Shown piece by piece: positions 51,651 to 60,215 of a stretch of DNA of 64,000 bases. Under the pieces are notes generated by a model. The model worked only from the letters and a program-made list of their open reading frames with translations, ran no database searches and had not been told where the DNA came from. A program made the position numbers and the translations under genes. Within the stretch, counting starts at the first letter, position 1. The number at the start of each line of letters is the position of its first letter. The stretch lies in NCBI GenBank assembly GCA_947623965.1, contig CANQIF010000005.1, positions 1 through 64,000 on the forward strand, given 5' to 3'. This stretch comes from an uncultured Alistipes sp. (GTDB lineage: Bacteria; Bacteroidota; Bacteroidia; Bacteroidales; Rikenellaceae).

Positions 51651-52346
51651 TTACTCCAGCACGAACTTGGCCTGCACGCGGTATTGCAGCTTGATCGTCT
51701 GGAACTCCATCGCCTCCATCTCCGCCTCCATCGCGTCTTCCGCCACTTCGATGCCGCGCGCCTTGACCATGGCATTCGCCGCATAGAACGTCGGCATCAC
51801 GCCGTTGTTCGAATCGTAGATGTAGAAGCACTTGCCGATCTTCTGCCCGATCGCCTCGGCCAGTGCGGCGGCGTTGCTGCGGGCGGCCCGCATCGCATCG
51901 GCCCGCACTTCGGCCTTGAAAGCCGCGAGCTTCGAGTGCGACACCTTCTCGACATGCACCTGCGAGATGCCCAGCGCGTCGAGCGCCCGCCAGGCCTTGG
52001 CCACAGCAGCGGCCGAGCCGAGCTTCAACTGGTACTGCGCCGTGGCGACCGAGGTATGCTTCTTGAAGAACGAACTCGTCAGATCGACCATCTTGAGCTG
52101 CTTCTCGACATCGATCCCCTGCTTGCGCAGCGCCGCGAGCATCTCGCGCTGCTGCTGCTCGACGGTGATCTTCCCCTTCGAATCCCGCTCGTTGATCGTG
52201 ATCGAGAGGTAGATCTCATCGGGCTCGATCTCCCGTTCGGCCGTCCCCGTCACCTGCACGAAGCTCGGGAAGGGTTCGACATGCTCCTGCGCAAGGGCCG
52301 TAAGCGACAGCGTCGCGGCGACGGCCAACATCCAGAATCGTTTCAT
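51651..52346 (-). CDS. SIMPL-domain (DUF541) exported protein
   Basis: 231 residues with a signal peptide (MKRFWMLAVAATLSLTALA). The SIMPL domain covers most of the rest: FVQVTGTAEREIEPDEIYLS at its start and KLQYRVQAKFVLE at the end. Members sit in the periplasm or envelope; function is poorly known. A GC-rich hairpin with GCCGGC ends lies just downstream (about 51595-51622) with a weak T-rich tail and may end transcription. Confidence 0.85.
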   Translation of the reverse strand: MKRFWMLAVAATLSLTALAQEHVEPFPSFVQVTGTAEREIEPDEIYLSITINERDSKGKITVEQQQREMLAALRKQGIDVEKQLKMVDLTSSFFKKHTSVATAQYQLKLGSAAAVAKAWRALDALGISQVHVEKVSHSKLAAFKAEVRADAMRAARSNAAALAEAIGQKIGKCFYIYDSNNGVMPTFYAANAMVKARGIEVAEDAMEAEMEAMEFQTIKLQYRVQAKFVLE

Positions 52347-52401
52347 GGTATCGACTGTTTTTGGTTACACATCTACCGGACAAACGCCGTGCCCCGCCCT
52401 T

Positions 52402-53829
52402 TTATTGTGCCGCGGCTGTGCGGCGCACCAACTTGACCACATTTTCGACGTGGTGCGTGTGGGGGAACATATCGACGGGCTGCACCGCCTCGACGCGGTA
52501 ATCGGCATCGAGCAGCGCCAGATCGCGCGCCTGCGTGGCGGGGTTGCAGCTCACGTAGACGATCCGGTCGGGCGCCGCGCGGCGGATCACCTCGAGCACG
52601 GGCTCATCGACCCCGGCGCGCGGCGGGTCGAGGATGACGACGTCGGGCCGGCCGTTCTCGGCCACGAAGCGGTCGTCGAGGACCGCTTTCATGTCGCCCG
52701 CATAGAAGCGCGTGTTCTCCAGCCCGTTGAGTGCGGCATTGACGCGGGCGTCGGCGATCGCCTCGGCCACGTATTCGATCCCCACGACGCGGCGGCAGCG
52801 GCGGGCGCAGAAGTTGGCGATGGTTCCCGTCCCCGTGTAGAGGTCGTAGAGCGTATCGCCGGGGGCGAGATCGGCGAAGTCGCGCGCCACCTTGTAAAGT
52901 TCGTAGGCCTGCCGCGAGTTGGTCTGGTAGAAGGATTTGGGCCCCACCTTGAAGTGCAGCCCCTCCATCTCCTCCAGAATATGGTCCTTGCCGCGGTAGC
53001 AGACGGCCTCCAGATCGCCCGTTGCGTCGTTCCACTTCGTATTGACCATATAGCAGAGCGAGGTGATCTCCGGGAAGCGCGCGGCGAGGTGGTCCAGCAG
53101 GGCGGCCCGTTCGGCGGGGCGGTCCTCGCCGAAGACGACGACGACCATCACCTCGCCCGTCGAGGCGGTGCGGATCACCAAGTTGCGCATCAGGCCCGTA
53201 TGCTCGCGGGCGTTGTGGAAGGTATAGCCGTGCTCGAGGCAGAAGCGTTTGGTCTCGAGGCGGATCGCATTCGAGGGTTCGGGCTGCAGGTGGCACCGGG
53301 CGATGTCCAGCACCTTGTCGAACATCCCGGGAATGTGGAATCCAGCGGCGGGCGAGGCCTCCAGCGCGGCTCCCGAGGCGACCTCCTCGAAGGTGAGCCA
53401 GCGGCGGTCGGCAAAGGTAAATTCGAGCTTGTTGCGGTATTCGCGCGTCCGTTCCGAGGCGAGGCAGGGGCGAATTTCGGGCAGCTCGATCCGTCCGATG
53501 CGGGTCAGCTGGTCGCGCACCTGCTCGGTTTTGAAGCGCAGCTGCTCCCCGTAGGGGAGGTTCTGCCACTTGCAGCCGCCGCAGACCCCGAAATGTTCGC
53601 AGAAGGGCTCCGCGCGCAGGGGCGAACGCTCGACGTAGCGGACCGCGAAGCCCTCCATATAGCGGCGGCGCTTGCAGCGGATCTGCACATCGACCACATC
53701 GCCCGGAACGGTCATCGGAACGAAGACCACCTGTTCGTTCCAGCGGCCCATCGCCTTGCCCTCGGCTGCGAGGGTCGTAATTCGCAACCCCTCCAACAGG
53801 GGGTAATCGTGTCTCTTTTTTCGTGCCAT
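52402..53829 (-). CDS. rlmD: 23S rRNA (uracil-5-)-methyltransferase, RlmD/RumA type
   Basis: 475 residues. The TRAM-like N-terminus is followed by the iron-sulfur cysteines in CEHFGVCGGCKWQ. The Rossmann methyltransferase domain has YDLYTGTGTIANFC (SAM site), VILDPPRAG, and SCNPATQARD with the catalytic Cys. It methylates C5 of a uracil in 23S rRNA; the exact site among RlmC/RlmD/TrmA-like enzymes is inferred. The start at 53829 (MARKKRHDYP) lies only about 8 bases from the -7 box, so the mRNA may be leaderless. Confidence 0.92.
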   Translation of the reverse strand: MARKKRHDYPLLEGLRITTLAAEGKAMGRWNEQVVFVPMTVPGDVVDVQIRCKRRRYMEGFAVRYVERSPLRAEPFCEHFGVCGGCKWQNLPYGEQLRFKTEQVRDQLTRIGRIELPEIRPCLASERTREYRNKLEFTFADRRWLTFEEVASGAALEASPAAGFHIPGMFDKVLDIARCHLQPEPSNAIRLETKRFCLEHGYTFHNAREHTGLMRNLVIRTASTGEVMVVVVFGEDRPAERAALLDHLAARFPEITSLCYMVNTKWNDATGDLEAVCYRGKDHILEEMEGLHFKVGPKSFYQTNSRQAYELYKVARDFADLAPGDTLYDLYTGTGTIANFCARRCRRVVGIEYVAEAIADARVNAALNGLENTRFYAGDMKAVLDDRFVAENGRPDVVILDPPRAGVDEPVLEVIRRAAPDRIVYVSCNPATQARDLALLDADYRVEAVQPVDMFPHTHHVENVVKLVRRTAAAQ

Positions 53830-53836
53830 AGCGGCA

Positions 53837-53844
53837 CAAAGATA
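53837..53844 (-). promoter_or_regulatory. -7 box very close to the rlmD start
   Basis: TATCTTTG on the minus strand ends 7 bases before the ATG. The -33 region shows only TTTA, a weak match. Confidence 0.6.
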
Positions 53845-53922
53845 GCGCTTTTTTCGCGATTTAAACCGCATTCGCCGCCCCTCCTGCCGGAAGGGCGGCG
53901 AAAAAAGCGGGATCGGGGCCAG

Positions 53923-54372
53923 CTACCAGCGGACCGGTTCGGCGAGTATCTCGCCGTCGGCGGCATCCTCCGCCGTGAAGGTCGCACCCCGATACTGCAC
54001 GCAGAGCATCACGAGCGGTTCCGGGCCGTTGTTGCGCACCGAGCGCCGGCCGGCGGGAGCCACCCGCACGACGCTCCCTTCGCGCACGGGGATGCGGTCA
54101 CCGTCCACCTGGAGCTCGCCCTGCCCCGAGAGGAAAAAGTAGAGCTCCTCGTGGGTTTTGTGCGTATGCAGGAAACCCGTCTCCGTCCCGGGGGCGAAGC
54201 GCTGGAAGGAGAAGTCGGCCCCCGTGGCGCCGACGGCCGCGCCGCCGAAGACCTTGCCGGGGATCTTCACCTCGGGGCCGAGCTCGAGCAGGTAGTCGTT
54301 CAGGCGGTCCAGCGGACCGAAATCGGCGGCCGCGTAATTTTTCGCCGAAGCGATGGATTCGATCTGTTTCAT
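53923..54372 (-). CDS. Cupin-domain protein
   Basis: 149 residues, a single cupin barrel. Metal-type motifs are FLHTHKTHEELYFFLSGQGE (HxH with Glu) and a second motif around VRVAPAGRRSVRNNG. The ligand and reaction are unknown. The start MKQIESIASAKNYAAAD lies 29 bases after a promoter. It is transcribed divergently from the HxlR regulator, which may control it. Confidence 0.88.
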   Translation of the reverse strand: MKQIESIASAKNYAAADFGPLDRLNDYLLELGPEVKIPGKVFGGAAVGATGADFSFQRFAPGTETGFLHTHKTHEELYFFLSGQGELQVDGDRIPVREGSVVRVAPAGRRSVRNNGPEPLVMLCVQYRGATFTAEDAADGEILAEPVRW

Positions 54373-54401
54373 AGCAATCGTTTTTTCGTGTTTCACCGGT
54401 G

Positions 54402-54432
54402 CGAAGATAGGGTAATTCAGCTTGTCCGTCAA
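54402..54432 (-). promoter_or_regulatory. Promoter of the cupin gene
   Basis: On the minus strand TTG (54432-54430), 20 bases, then TATCTTCG (54409-54402). Confidence 0.75.
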
Positions 54433-54624
54433 TAGGTTACATTTTGTTCCCATAGTTACTTTCCGCTCGCTTTCGCTGAAAAAGAGGCGGTTGCGGAACG
54501 CGTTTTTTTCGGGCTTGCTTTCCCGGTTGCAGCGGGAGGGAGGCTTCGGATGCGGGAGCAGGTGCAAGGAGGGTGCAGACGCGAGGATGGGTGCAGAAGA
54601 GACAGCGGGCCGCGCTTCGTCTTG

Positions 54625-54656
54625 TTTGTATATAAGCGCTCCGTTTAGTAACTTTG
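54625..54656 (+). promoter_or_regulatory. Promoter of the HxlR-family gene
   Basis: TTTG (54625-54628), 20 bases, then TAACTTTG (54649-54656), an exact consensus. The 370-base gap with the divergent cupin promoter has no gene. Confidence 0.82.
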
Positions 54657-54741
54657 CAAAAGTTACCGTCGGAATCGGGCTGCGGCCTGCAGTGCGCTTG
54701 CCAGGAGCCGCCGCCGTTCCGATCATACACAGATACCGCCT

Positions 54742-55116
54742 ATGTCGCAAAGAGAGATCGCCCCCGCCCTTACGGCCGACTGCCCCGTCCGTCACGTCAT
54801 CGCCCGCTTCGGCGACAAATGGTCGCTGCTGGTCATCCTGACGCTCGACCGGCACGGGACGGTGCGCTTCAACGAACTGGGGCGTCTGATCCCCGATATT
54901 TCGTCGCGCGTCCTCTCCGCCACGCTCCGCACGCTCGAAGCCGACGACCTCGTCTCGCGCAAGGTTTACCCCGTCGTGCCGCCCCGCGTGGAGTACGCCC
55001 TCACGGAGACGGGACGCTCGCTCGTCCCGCTCATCGACCGCCTCACCGAATGGGCGCTCCAACACATGTCGCAGATCGTCAGCCACCGCAGGCGGTTCGA
55101 GAAGCGGAGCCGGTGA
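54742..55116 (+). CDS. HxlR-family transcriptional regulator
   Basis: 124 residues. The HxlR winged helix-turn-helix is clear: DCPVRHVIARFGDKWSLLVI, FNELGRLIPDISSRVLSATL (recognition helix) and the wing YPVVPPRVEYALTETGRSL. The N-terminal cysteine is typical of members that sense oxidants or electrophiles. It probably regulates itself and the divergent cupin gene. Confidence 0.92.
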   Translation: MSQREIAPALTADCPVRHVIARFGDKWSLLVILTLDRHGTVRFNELGRLIPDISSRVLSATLRTLEADDLVSRKVYPVVPPRVEYALTETGRSLVPLIDRLTEWALQHMSQIVSHRRRFEKRSR

Positions 55117-55129
55117 AGCTCGGGTTCGA

Positions 55130-55530
55130 CGGAAGTGCTTGCTGGAAAATTCGGTCCGTCAGGACCGGAAGCCCGCGATGTCGTTTCGGTCCGTCAGGAC
55201 CGGCGGGCCGCAGCCTGGGGGCGGCGGAGGCCCGCAGCTCGCGTCCCGAAGGTCCGCGTCGAGCGTGCACTCCGCAGGCTGCGACCCGAATCTGCATTTT
55301 TCATTTTTAATTCTTCATTTTTCATTCGCGCCCGGAACGGGCGCAGCGGGCCGCAGCTTCGCCCCGCGAAGGCCCGAGTTCGTAATCCTGAATTTTGAAT
55401 ATTGAATTCTGAATTTGCGCCCGGATGGGCGCAGCGGGCCGCAGCCTCCGCCGGGCGGAGGCCCGCAGCTCGCGTCCCGCAGGTCCGCTCGAGCGTGCGC
55501 TCCGCAGGCTGCAGCCCGAAAATAAATTTG
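55130..55530 (-). repeat. Intergenic modular repeats, reverse orientation
   Basis: Hairpins lie at 55152-55167 and 55187-55202 (both CGGTCC stem), 55328-55344 (GCGCCCG stem) and 55416-55433 (TGCGCCC stem). Left blocks in reverse are at about 55208-55290, 55345-55380 and 55434-55520. Heptad tracts are at 55297-55327 and 55388-55415. Confidence 0.87.
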
Positions 55531-55540
55531 GCATTGCGCT

Positions 55541-55850
55541 CGGCTTATTTGACTTCGTCGAAGATACGTCGCCTCGGCAAAACGCAAATGAATTTGCTTT
55601 TGCATTCGGCTTATTCGTATCTTTGGCTGCGCCTTAGATACTCCGTCTCGACATAACCAAGCTGTCGCTTGTTTCTGCTCTCGACTTTTCGTACTTTGGC
55701 TCTGCCGAAGATACTCCGTCTCGGCATAACCAAGCTGTCGCTTGTTTCTGCTCTCGACTTTTCGTACTTTGGCTCTGCCGAAGATACTCCGTCTCGGCAT
55801 AACCAAGCTGTCGCTTGTTTCTGCTCTCGACTTTTCGTATCTTTGCATGA
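55541..55850 (+). promoter_or_regulatory. Tandem promoter-bearing hairpin repeats before the MBL gene
   Basis: Units of about 73 bases run to the gene. The last unit ends in TTG (55815-55817), 20 bases, TATCTTTG (55838-55845). The two units before it are nearly identical but have TACTTTG, one base short. An earlier unit has TATCTTTG at 55618-55625 with TTG 21 bases ahead. Each unit has a small hairpin: AAGCGAC with AGCTT in the three later units, and GCAAAT/ATTTGC in the first. Confidence 0.82.
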
Positions 55851-55876
55851 AATACCGCAAATTTCCGCACACGATC

Positions 55877-56545
55877 ATGCAAGTCGCCGCATTCACCTTC
55901 AACCCCATCGGGGAGAATACCTACCTTCTCTGGGACGAGACCCGCGAGTGCATCGTCATCGATGCCGGCGCCTCGATCCCCTCGGAGGAGGCCGCCCTCG
56001 ACAACTTCATCGCCGAGCACGGGTTGAAACCCGTGCTGGCCGCCAATACGCACGGCCATTTCGACCACACGCTGGGCGTTCAGCACCTGCGCCGCCGTTA
56101 CGGCATTCCCTTCGCCCTCTCGGGCAAGGACCGCTACCTGCTCGACGCGGCCGTCGCGAGCGGGTCGGTCTTCGGCATTCCGATCCGCGAGATGCCGCCC
56201 ATCGACCGCGACCTCGACGGCGCGGAGGAGCTGCGCTTCGGCTCGACGGTCCTCCGCGTGATCCCCACCCCGGGCCACACCCCGGGCGGCGTCTCCTTCT
56301 ACCACGAAGCCTCGAAGGTGCTCTTCTCGGGCGACACGCTCTTCCGCGAGTCGATCGGCCGCACCGATCTCGACGGGGGCGACTATCCGACCCTGATGCG
56401 TTCGATCCTCGACCGGCTCCTGCCGCTGGGCGACGACACGACGGTCCGCCCCGGCCACGCCGAGCAGACGACCCTCGGCCACGAATCGCTCTACAACCCC
56501 TTCATCGTGGAGGTGCTCCAGCACCAGATCGACTGCAACCGCTGA
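55877..56545 (+). CDS. MBL-fold metallo-hydrolase (glyoxalase II-like)
   Basis: 222 residues. The metal-binding motif is [11 protein letters not shown], followed by [23 protein letters not shown] and a late [11 protein letters not shown], the order of glyoxalase II-like hydrolases. The substrate is not known. The ATG at 55877 ([18 protein letters not shown]) is used: an earlier ATG at 55848 lies only two bases after the -7 box and would fall at or before the RNA start. It is followed by trmD 4 bases later. Confidence 0.9.
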   Translation: MQVAAFTFNPIGENTYLLWDETRECIVIDAGASIPSEEAALDNFIAEHGLKPVLAANTHGHFDHTLGVQHLRRRYGIPFALSGKDRYLLDAAVASGSVFGIPIREMPPIDRDLDGAEELRFGSTVLRVIPTPGHTPGGVSFYHEASKVLFSGDTLFRESIGRTDLDGGDYPTLMRSILDRLLPLGDDTTVRPGHAEQTTLGHESLYNPFIVEVLQHQIDCNR

Positions 56546-56549
56546 CCCC

Positions 56550-57266
56550 ATGCGCATCGACATCATCTCGTCGGTACCCGACCTGCTGACCTCGCCGCTC
56601 GGCGAGTCGATCCTCAAGCGCGCCCAGGAGAAGGGGCTCGTCGAAATCGTCGTGCACAACCTGCACGACTACGCCCACGACCGCCGCAAGACGACCGACG
56701 ACTACCCCTTCGGCGGCGAGGCGGGGATGGTCATGAAGTGCGAGCCGGTCTTCGAACTCGTCGAGAAGCTGCAGTCCGAACGCCCCTACGACGAGATCAT
56801 CTACACCTCGCCCGACGGCATCCGCTACGACCAGCACGAGGCCAACCGCCTCTCGACGCTCGAAAATATCATCATCCTCTGCGGCCACTACAAGGGGATC
56901 GACCACCGCATCCGCGAGCACCTCGTCACGCGCGAAATTTCGATCGGCGACTACGTCCTGACGGGCGGCGAGCTGGCGGCCTGCATCCTCGCCGATTCGA
57001 TCGTGCGGCTTATCCCGGGCGCGATCGGCGACGAAGCCTCCGCCCTCACGGACTGTTTCCAGGACGATCTGCTGGCGCCGCCCGTCTATACGCGGCCGGC
57101 CGAGTTCCGCGGCTGGCGCGTCCCCGACGTACTCCTTTCGGGTAACTTCGCCGAGATCGAGAAGTGGCAGGAGGAGCAGGCCTGGGAGCGGACCCGGCAG
57201 CTACGGCCCGATCTGCTCGGAGATTCCGAGCAAATTCAAAATTCAAAATTCAAGATTCAAAATTAG
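56550..57266 (+). CDS. trmD: tRNA (guanine37-N1)-methyltransferase with repeat-derived C-terminus
   Basis: 238 residues. Typical Trm[14 protein letters not shown] at the start, [15 protein letters not shown], and the trefoil-knot SAM site with [11 protein letters not shown] and [14 protein letters not shown]. It makes m1G37 in tRNAs to prevent frameshifting. The normal end is near RPDLLG. The last 12 or so residues ([13 protein letters not shown]) are encoded by the AATTCAAAATTC heptad tract, which also supplies the stop codon, so the native end was lost to an insertion. Confidence 0.95.
   Translation: MRIDIISSVPDLLTSPLGESILKRAQEKGLVEIVVHNLHDYAHDRRKTTDDYPFGGEAGMVMKCEPVFELVEKLQSERPYDEIIYTSPDGIRYDQHEANRLSTLENIIILCGHYKGIDHRIREHLVTREISIGDYVLTGGELAACILADSIVRLIPGAIGDEASALTDCFQDDLLAPPVYTRPAEFRGWRVPDVLLSGNFAEIEKWQEEQAWERTRQLRPDLLGDSEQIQNSKFKIQN
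57232..57264 (+). repeat. Heptad tract, left side of the four-helix-bundle gene
   Basis: AAATTCAAAATTCAAAATTC continues as AAGATTCAAAATTAG. It is the inverse of the tract at 57646-57679. Confidence 0.9.
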
Positions 57267-57276
57267 ATCGACCGCA

Positions 57277-57639
57277 ATGAAGAGCGACAACGCCATTCTG
57301 GAAAAGAGCTTTCGATTCGCCATCCGCATCGTCCGGCTGTACCAGCACCTGCTCGACACGGCCGACAACCGCATCTTGGCCAATCAGATTCTCAAAAGCG
57401 GGACCAGCATCGGCGCCAATGTCCGCGAAACGCTTCGCAGCCAGTCCCGCAACGAGTTCCTGTCCAAAATGAACATTTCGCTCAAAGAGGCTTACGAAAC
57501 CGAATATTGGATCGACCTGCTGCACGAAACGGGGTACCTGACCTCGGCCGAACACGAAAGTCTGTTTCCCGAATGCCGCGAACTGACCGCCATTCTGTCG
57601 AAAATCATCCTGACGACCAAAGCTAACACGACGGTCTGA
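57277..57639 (+). CDS. Four-helix-bundle protein (S23 / 23S rRNA intervening-sequence family)
   Basis: 120 residues, all alpha. Family features are FRFAIRIVRLYQHL in helix 1, QILKSGTSIGANVRE (the conserved SxSIGAN turn), KMNISLKEAYETEYWIDLL, and the C-terminal helix CRELTAILSKII. This family is found in insertions in 23S rRNA genes, in many intergenic positions, and is related to the Avd accessory proteins of diversity-generating retroelements. Its activity is unknown apart from nucleic-acid binding in the Avd branch. Here it is bracketed by inverted heptad tracts and sits between trmD and lpxB, which looks like a mobile cassette. Confidence 0.9.
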   Translation: MKSDNAILEKSFRFAIRIVRLYQHLLDTADNRILANQILKSGTSIGANVRETLRSQSRNEFLSKMNISLKEAYETEYWIDLLHETGYLTSAEHESLFPECRELTAILSKIILTTKANTTV

Positions 57640-57645
57640 ACCCCT

Positions 57646-57679
57646 CATTTTGAATTTTGAATCTTGAATTTTGAATTTT
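57646..57679 (-). repeat. Heptad tract, right side of the four-helix-bundle gene
   Basis: ATTTTGAATTTTGAATCTTG and following bases are the reverse complement of the left tract, including the single G/C variant heptad (AAGATTC / GAATCTT). It ends three bases before the lpxB ATG and so forms the lpxB leader. Confidence 0.9.
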
Positions 57680-57681
57680 TC

Positions 57682-58827
57682 ATGAAATACTACCTCATCG
57701 CCGGCGAGCCCTCGGGCGACCTGCACGGCGCCAACCTGATCCGCGGCCTTCGCAAGGCCGACCCCAGGGCGGAGTTCCGCTTCTGGGGCGGCGACCGCAT
57801 GGCCGCCGCGGCGGCCGGGTGCGGCACCCTGGTCAAGCACTACCGCGAGACCTCGTTCTTCGGCTTCGCGAACGTCCTGCGCCACCTCCGCACGATCCGC
57901 CGCCAGATAGCCGAGTGCCGCCGCGACATCCGCGCCTGGCATCCCGACGCAGTGATCCCGATCGACTATCCGGGCTTCAACCTCCGAATCGCCCGCGACG
58001 CCCACGAGGCGGGGCTGCGCGTCCACTACTACATCGCCCCGAAGGTGTGGGCCTGGAAGGAGTGGCGCGTGAAGCAGCTCCGCCGCTATGTGGACCGGCT
58101 CCACATCATCTTCCCCTTCGAGCGCGACTACTTCCGGCGCTTCGGCATCGAGCCCTGCTTCGCCGGGAACCCCCTCGCCGATGCCATCGAGGAGCGGCGG
58201 CCGACCCTCCCGACCGGCGAAGCCTTCCGCGCGGCGCACGGCCTCGACGATCGGCCGATCGTCGCCCTGCTGGCCGGCAGCCGCGCCACGGAGATCCGCG
58301 CCAACCTCCGCCCGATGGTCGAGGCGGCCCGCCGCATCCCCGACCGCCAGTTCGTCGTCGCAGGGGTCTCGTGGCTCGACCGGAGGCTGTACGAGACGAT
58401 CCTTAGCGACACCCCCGTCCGGATCGTCGAGGATGCCACTTACGAACTGCTGCACGTCGCCGAGGCGGCGATCGTCACCTCCGGAACGGCAACCCTCGAA
58501 ACGGCCCTGATGGGGATTCCCGAGGTGGTGCTCTACCGCATCCCGTGGCTCTACGAGAAGCTGCGGCCCCTCGTGCTGCGCATCCCCTTCGTCTCGCTCG
58601 TCAACATCAACCTCGGCCGCGAGGCGGTCCGCGAGCTCGTCACGAGCGCCCCGACGCCCGAGCTGCTCGAACGCGAGCTGCGCCCCCTCCTCGAAGGGGG
58701 TGCCGAACGCCGCCGGATGCTCGCCGACTTCGATGAGCTGCGGACCCTCATCGGACCCGCCGGGGCCAGCGACCGCTTCGCCCGCCGGATGGTCGAGGAG
58801 CTGCGCGGCGGAACGGCCACAGAATAA
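57682..58827 (+). CDS. lpxB: Lipid-A-disaccharide synthase
   Basis: 381 residues. It joins UDP-diacylglucosamine and lipid X to make the lipid A disaccharide on the inner membrane. Signatures are YYLIAGEPSGDLHGANLI at the start, IDYPGFNLRIAR, YYIAPKVWAWKEWR, LLAGSRATEI and TSGTATLETALMGIPEVVLY. The ATG at 57682 starts the family homology; the in-frame TTG upstream lies in the heptad tract. Confidence 0.96.
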   Translation: MKYYLIAGEPSGDLHGANLIRGLRKADPRAEFRFWGGDRMAAAAAGCGTLVKHYRETSFFGFANVLRHLRTIRRQIAECRRDIRAWHPDAVIPIDYPGFNLRIARDAHEAGLRVHYYIAPKVWAWKEWRVKQLRRYVDRLHIIFPFERDYFRRFGIEPCFAGNPLADAIEERRPTLPTGEAFRAAHGLDDRPIVALLAGSRATEIRANLRPMVEAARRIPDRQFVVAGVSWLDRRLYETILSDTPVRIVEDATYELLHVAEAAIVTSGTATLETALMGIPEVVLYRIPWLYEKLRPLVLRIPFVSLVNINLGREAVRELVTSAPTPELLERELRPLLEGGAERRRMLADFDELRTLIGPAGASDRFARRMVEELRGGTATE

Positions 58828-58878
58828 AGCGAAGCCCCCCGCCGCCCCGGCCCATTACAACGAAAAAAACGTGACACC

Positions 58879-59508
58879 ATGAAAATCATCTGCATCGGTC
58901 GCAACTACGACGACCACATCGCCGAGAAGGAGAACGGCGGCGGAGGCCGCCGGCCCGACCACCCGCTCTTCTTCCTGAAGCCCGATACGGCGCTGCTGCG
59001 CAACAACGATCCCTTCTACCTCCCCGCCTTCTCGGAGGAGATCCACTACGAGTGCGAGTTGGTGGTGCGGATCAACCGCGTGGGCCGCGCCATCGAGCGC
59101 CGCTTCGCCCACCGCTACTACGACGAGGTGGGGTTGGGCATCGACTTCACGGCCCGCGACCTGCAGCGCCGCGCCATCGCCGAGGGGCTGCCGTGGGAGA
59201 GCTGCAAGTCGTTCGACAACTCGGCGGCCGTCTCGCCCCGCTTCCTTCCCCTCGCCGAGTTGGGCGGCGACGTGCAGCGCCTGCACTTCGACCTCTCCCT
59301 GAACGGCGGCCTCCGCCAGCAGGGCGACACGGCCCGCATGCTCTGGACGGTCGACGAGCAGATCGCCTGGGTCTCGCAGTTCGTCATGCTGCGCATGGGC
59401 GACCTCCTCTTCACGGGCACCCCGTCCGGCGTCGGGCAGGTCCATGCGGGCGACACGCTGCGCGCGACACTCGAGGGGCGCGAACTGCTGAACTTCGACA
59501 TCCGCTGA
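58879..59508 (+). CDS. Fumarylacetoacetate hydrolase-family protein
   Basis: 209 residues, a single FAH domain. It has CIGRNYDDHIAEK at the start, PLFFLKPDTAL, EIHYECELVVRIN (acidic metal ligands), GIDFTARDLQ, KSFDNSAAVSP and LLFTGTPSGVGQV. Small members are acylpyruvate hydrolases or oxaloacetate decarboxylases; which applies is not clear. It lies 51 bp after lpxB and 5 bp before maf. Confidence 0.93.
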   Translation: MKIICIGRNYDDHIAEKENGGGGRRPDHPLFFLKPDTALLRNNDPFYLPAFSEEIHYECELVVRINRVGRAIERRFAHRYYDEVGLGIDFTARDLQRRAIAEGLPWESCKSFDNSAAVSPRFLPLAELGGDVQRLHFDLSLNGGLRQQGDTARMLWTVDEQIAWVSQFVMLRMGDLLFTGTPSGVGQVHAGDTLRATLEGRELLNFDIR

Positions 59509-59513
59509 CCGCC

Positions 59514-60113
59514 ATGCTGCTGCACGAACGCCTCCGCTCCCGGCGCCTGCTCCTCGCCTCGCAGTCGCCCCGCCGCCGCGAACTGATGACCGGCTGCGGC
59601 ATTCCCTTCGAACCCGCGTCCCGCTACGCCTGCGAAGAGCGCTACCCCGCCTCGCTCGCCGCGGAGGAGGTCCCCGCCTACCTCTCGCAGCTCAAGAGCG
59701 AAGCCTATCCCGCCTCGCTCGCCCCGAACGACATCCTGCTGACGGCCGACACGGTGGTCCTGCACGACGGCGAGGTCCTCGGCAAGCCCCGCGACCGCGC
59801 CGACGCCATCGCGATGCTCCGCCGCCTCTCGGGCTGCCGCCACACGGTCGTCACGGGCGTGACGCTCCGCACTGCCGGCCGCCGCCGCACCTTCTCGGTC
59901 CGCAGCGACGTCTGGTTCCGGCCGCTGACCGACGAGGAGATCACCTATTACGTCGATACGTTCCACCCCTTCGACAAGGCCGGGTCGTACGGCATCCAGG
60001 AGTGGATCGGCTACGCCGCGATCGAACGGATCGACGGCTCTTTCTACAACGTGATGGGCCTCCCGGTCCAGCGCCTCTACGTCGAATTGGAGCGCTTCCT
60101 GCAGGAAGAATAA
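59514..60113 (+). CDS. Maf-family nucleoside triphosphate pyrophosphatase
   Basis: 199 residues. The Maf signatures are LLLASQSPRRRELM (substrate loop), LTADTVVLHDGEVLGKP, and DKAGSYGIQEWIGYAAIERI. It hydrolyses non-canonical or excess nucleotides (dTTP/UTP type) to monophosphates. The ATG at 59514 is close behind the FAH stop, so translation is probably coupled. Confidence 0.94.
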   Translation: MLLHERLRSRRLLLASQSPRRRELMTGCGIPFEPASRYACEERYPASLAAEEVPAYLSQLKSEAYPASLAPNDILLTADTVVLHDGEVLGKPRDRADAIAMLRRLSGCRHTVVTGVTLRTAGRRRTFSVRSDVWFRPLTDEEITYYVDTFHPFDKAGSYGIQEWIGYAAIERIDGSFYNVMGLPVQRLYVELERFLQEE

Positions 60114-60215
60114 CCGCCGCCCGCGACGCCGGCCGGCCCTGCTATAGAACAGCTGTTGCAGAATGTCCGCCCGAAGCCCCGCCCCCGCCAAACCAAAAAA
60201 CAACCGATACGAACC

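Noticed and set aside
55848..55876. Earlier ATG as start of the MBL gene
   Set aside because: It lies only two bases past the -7 box and would be at or before the transcription start; [15 protein letters not shown] at 55877 is the family start.
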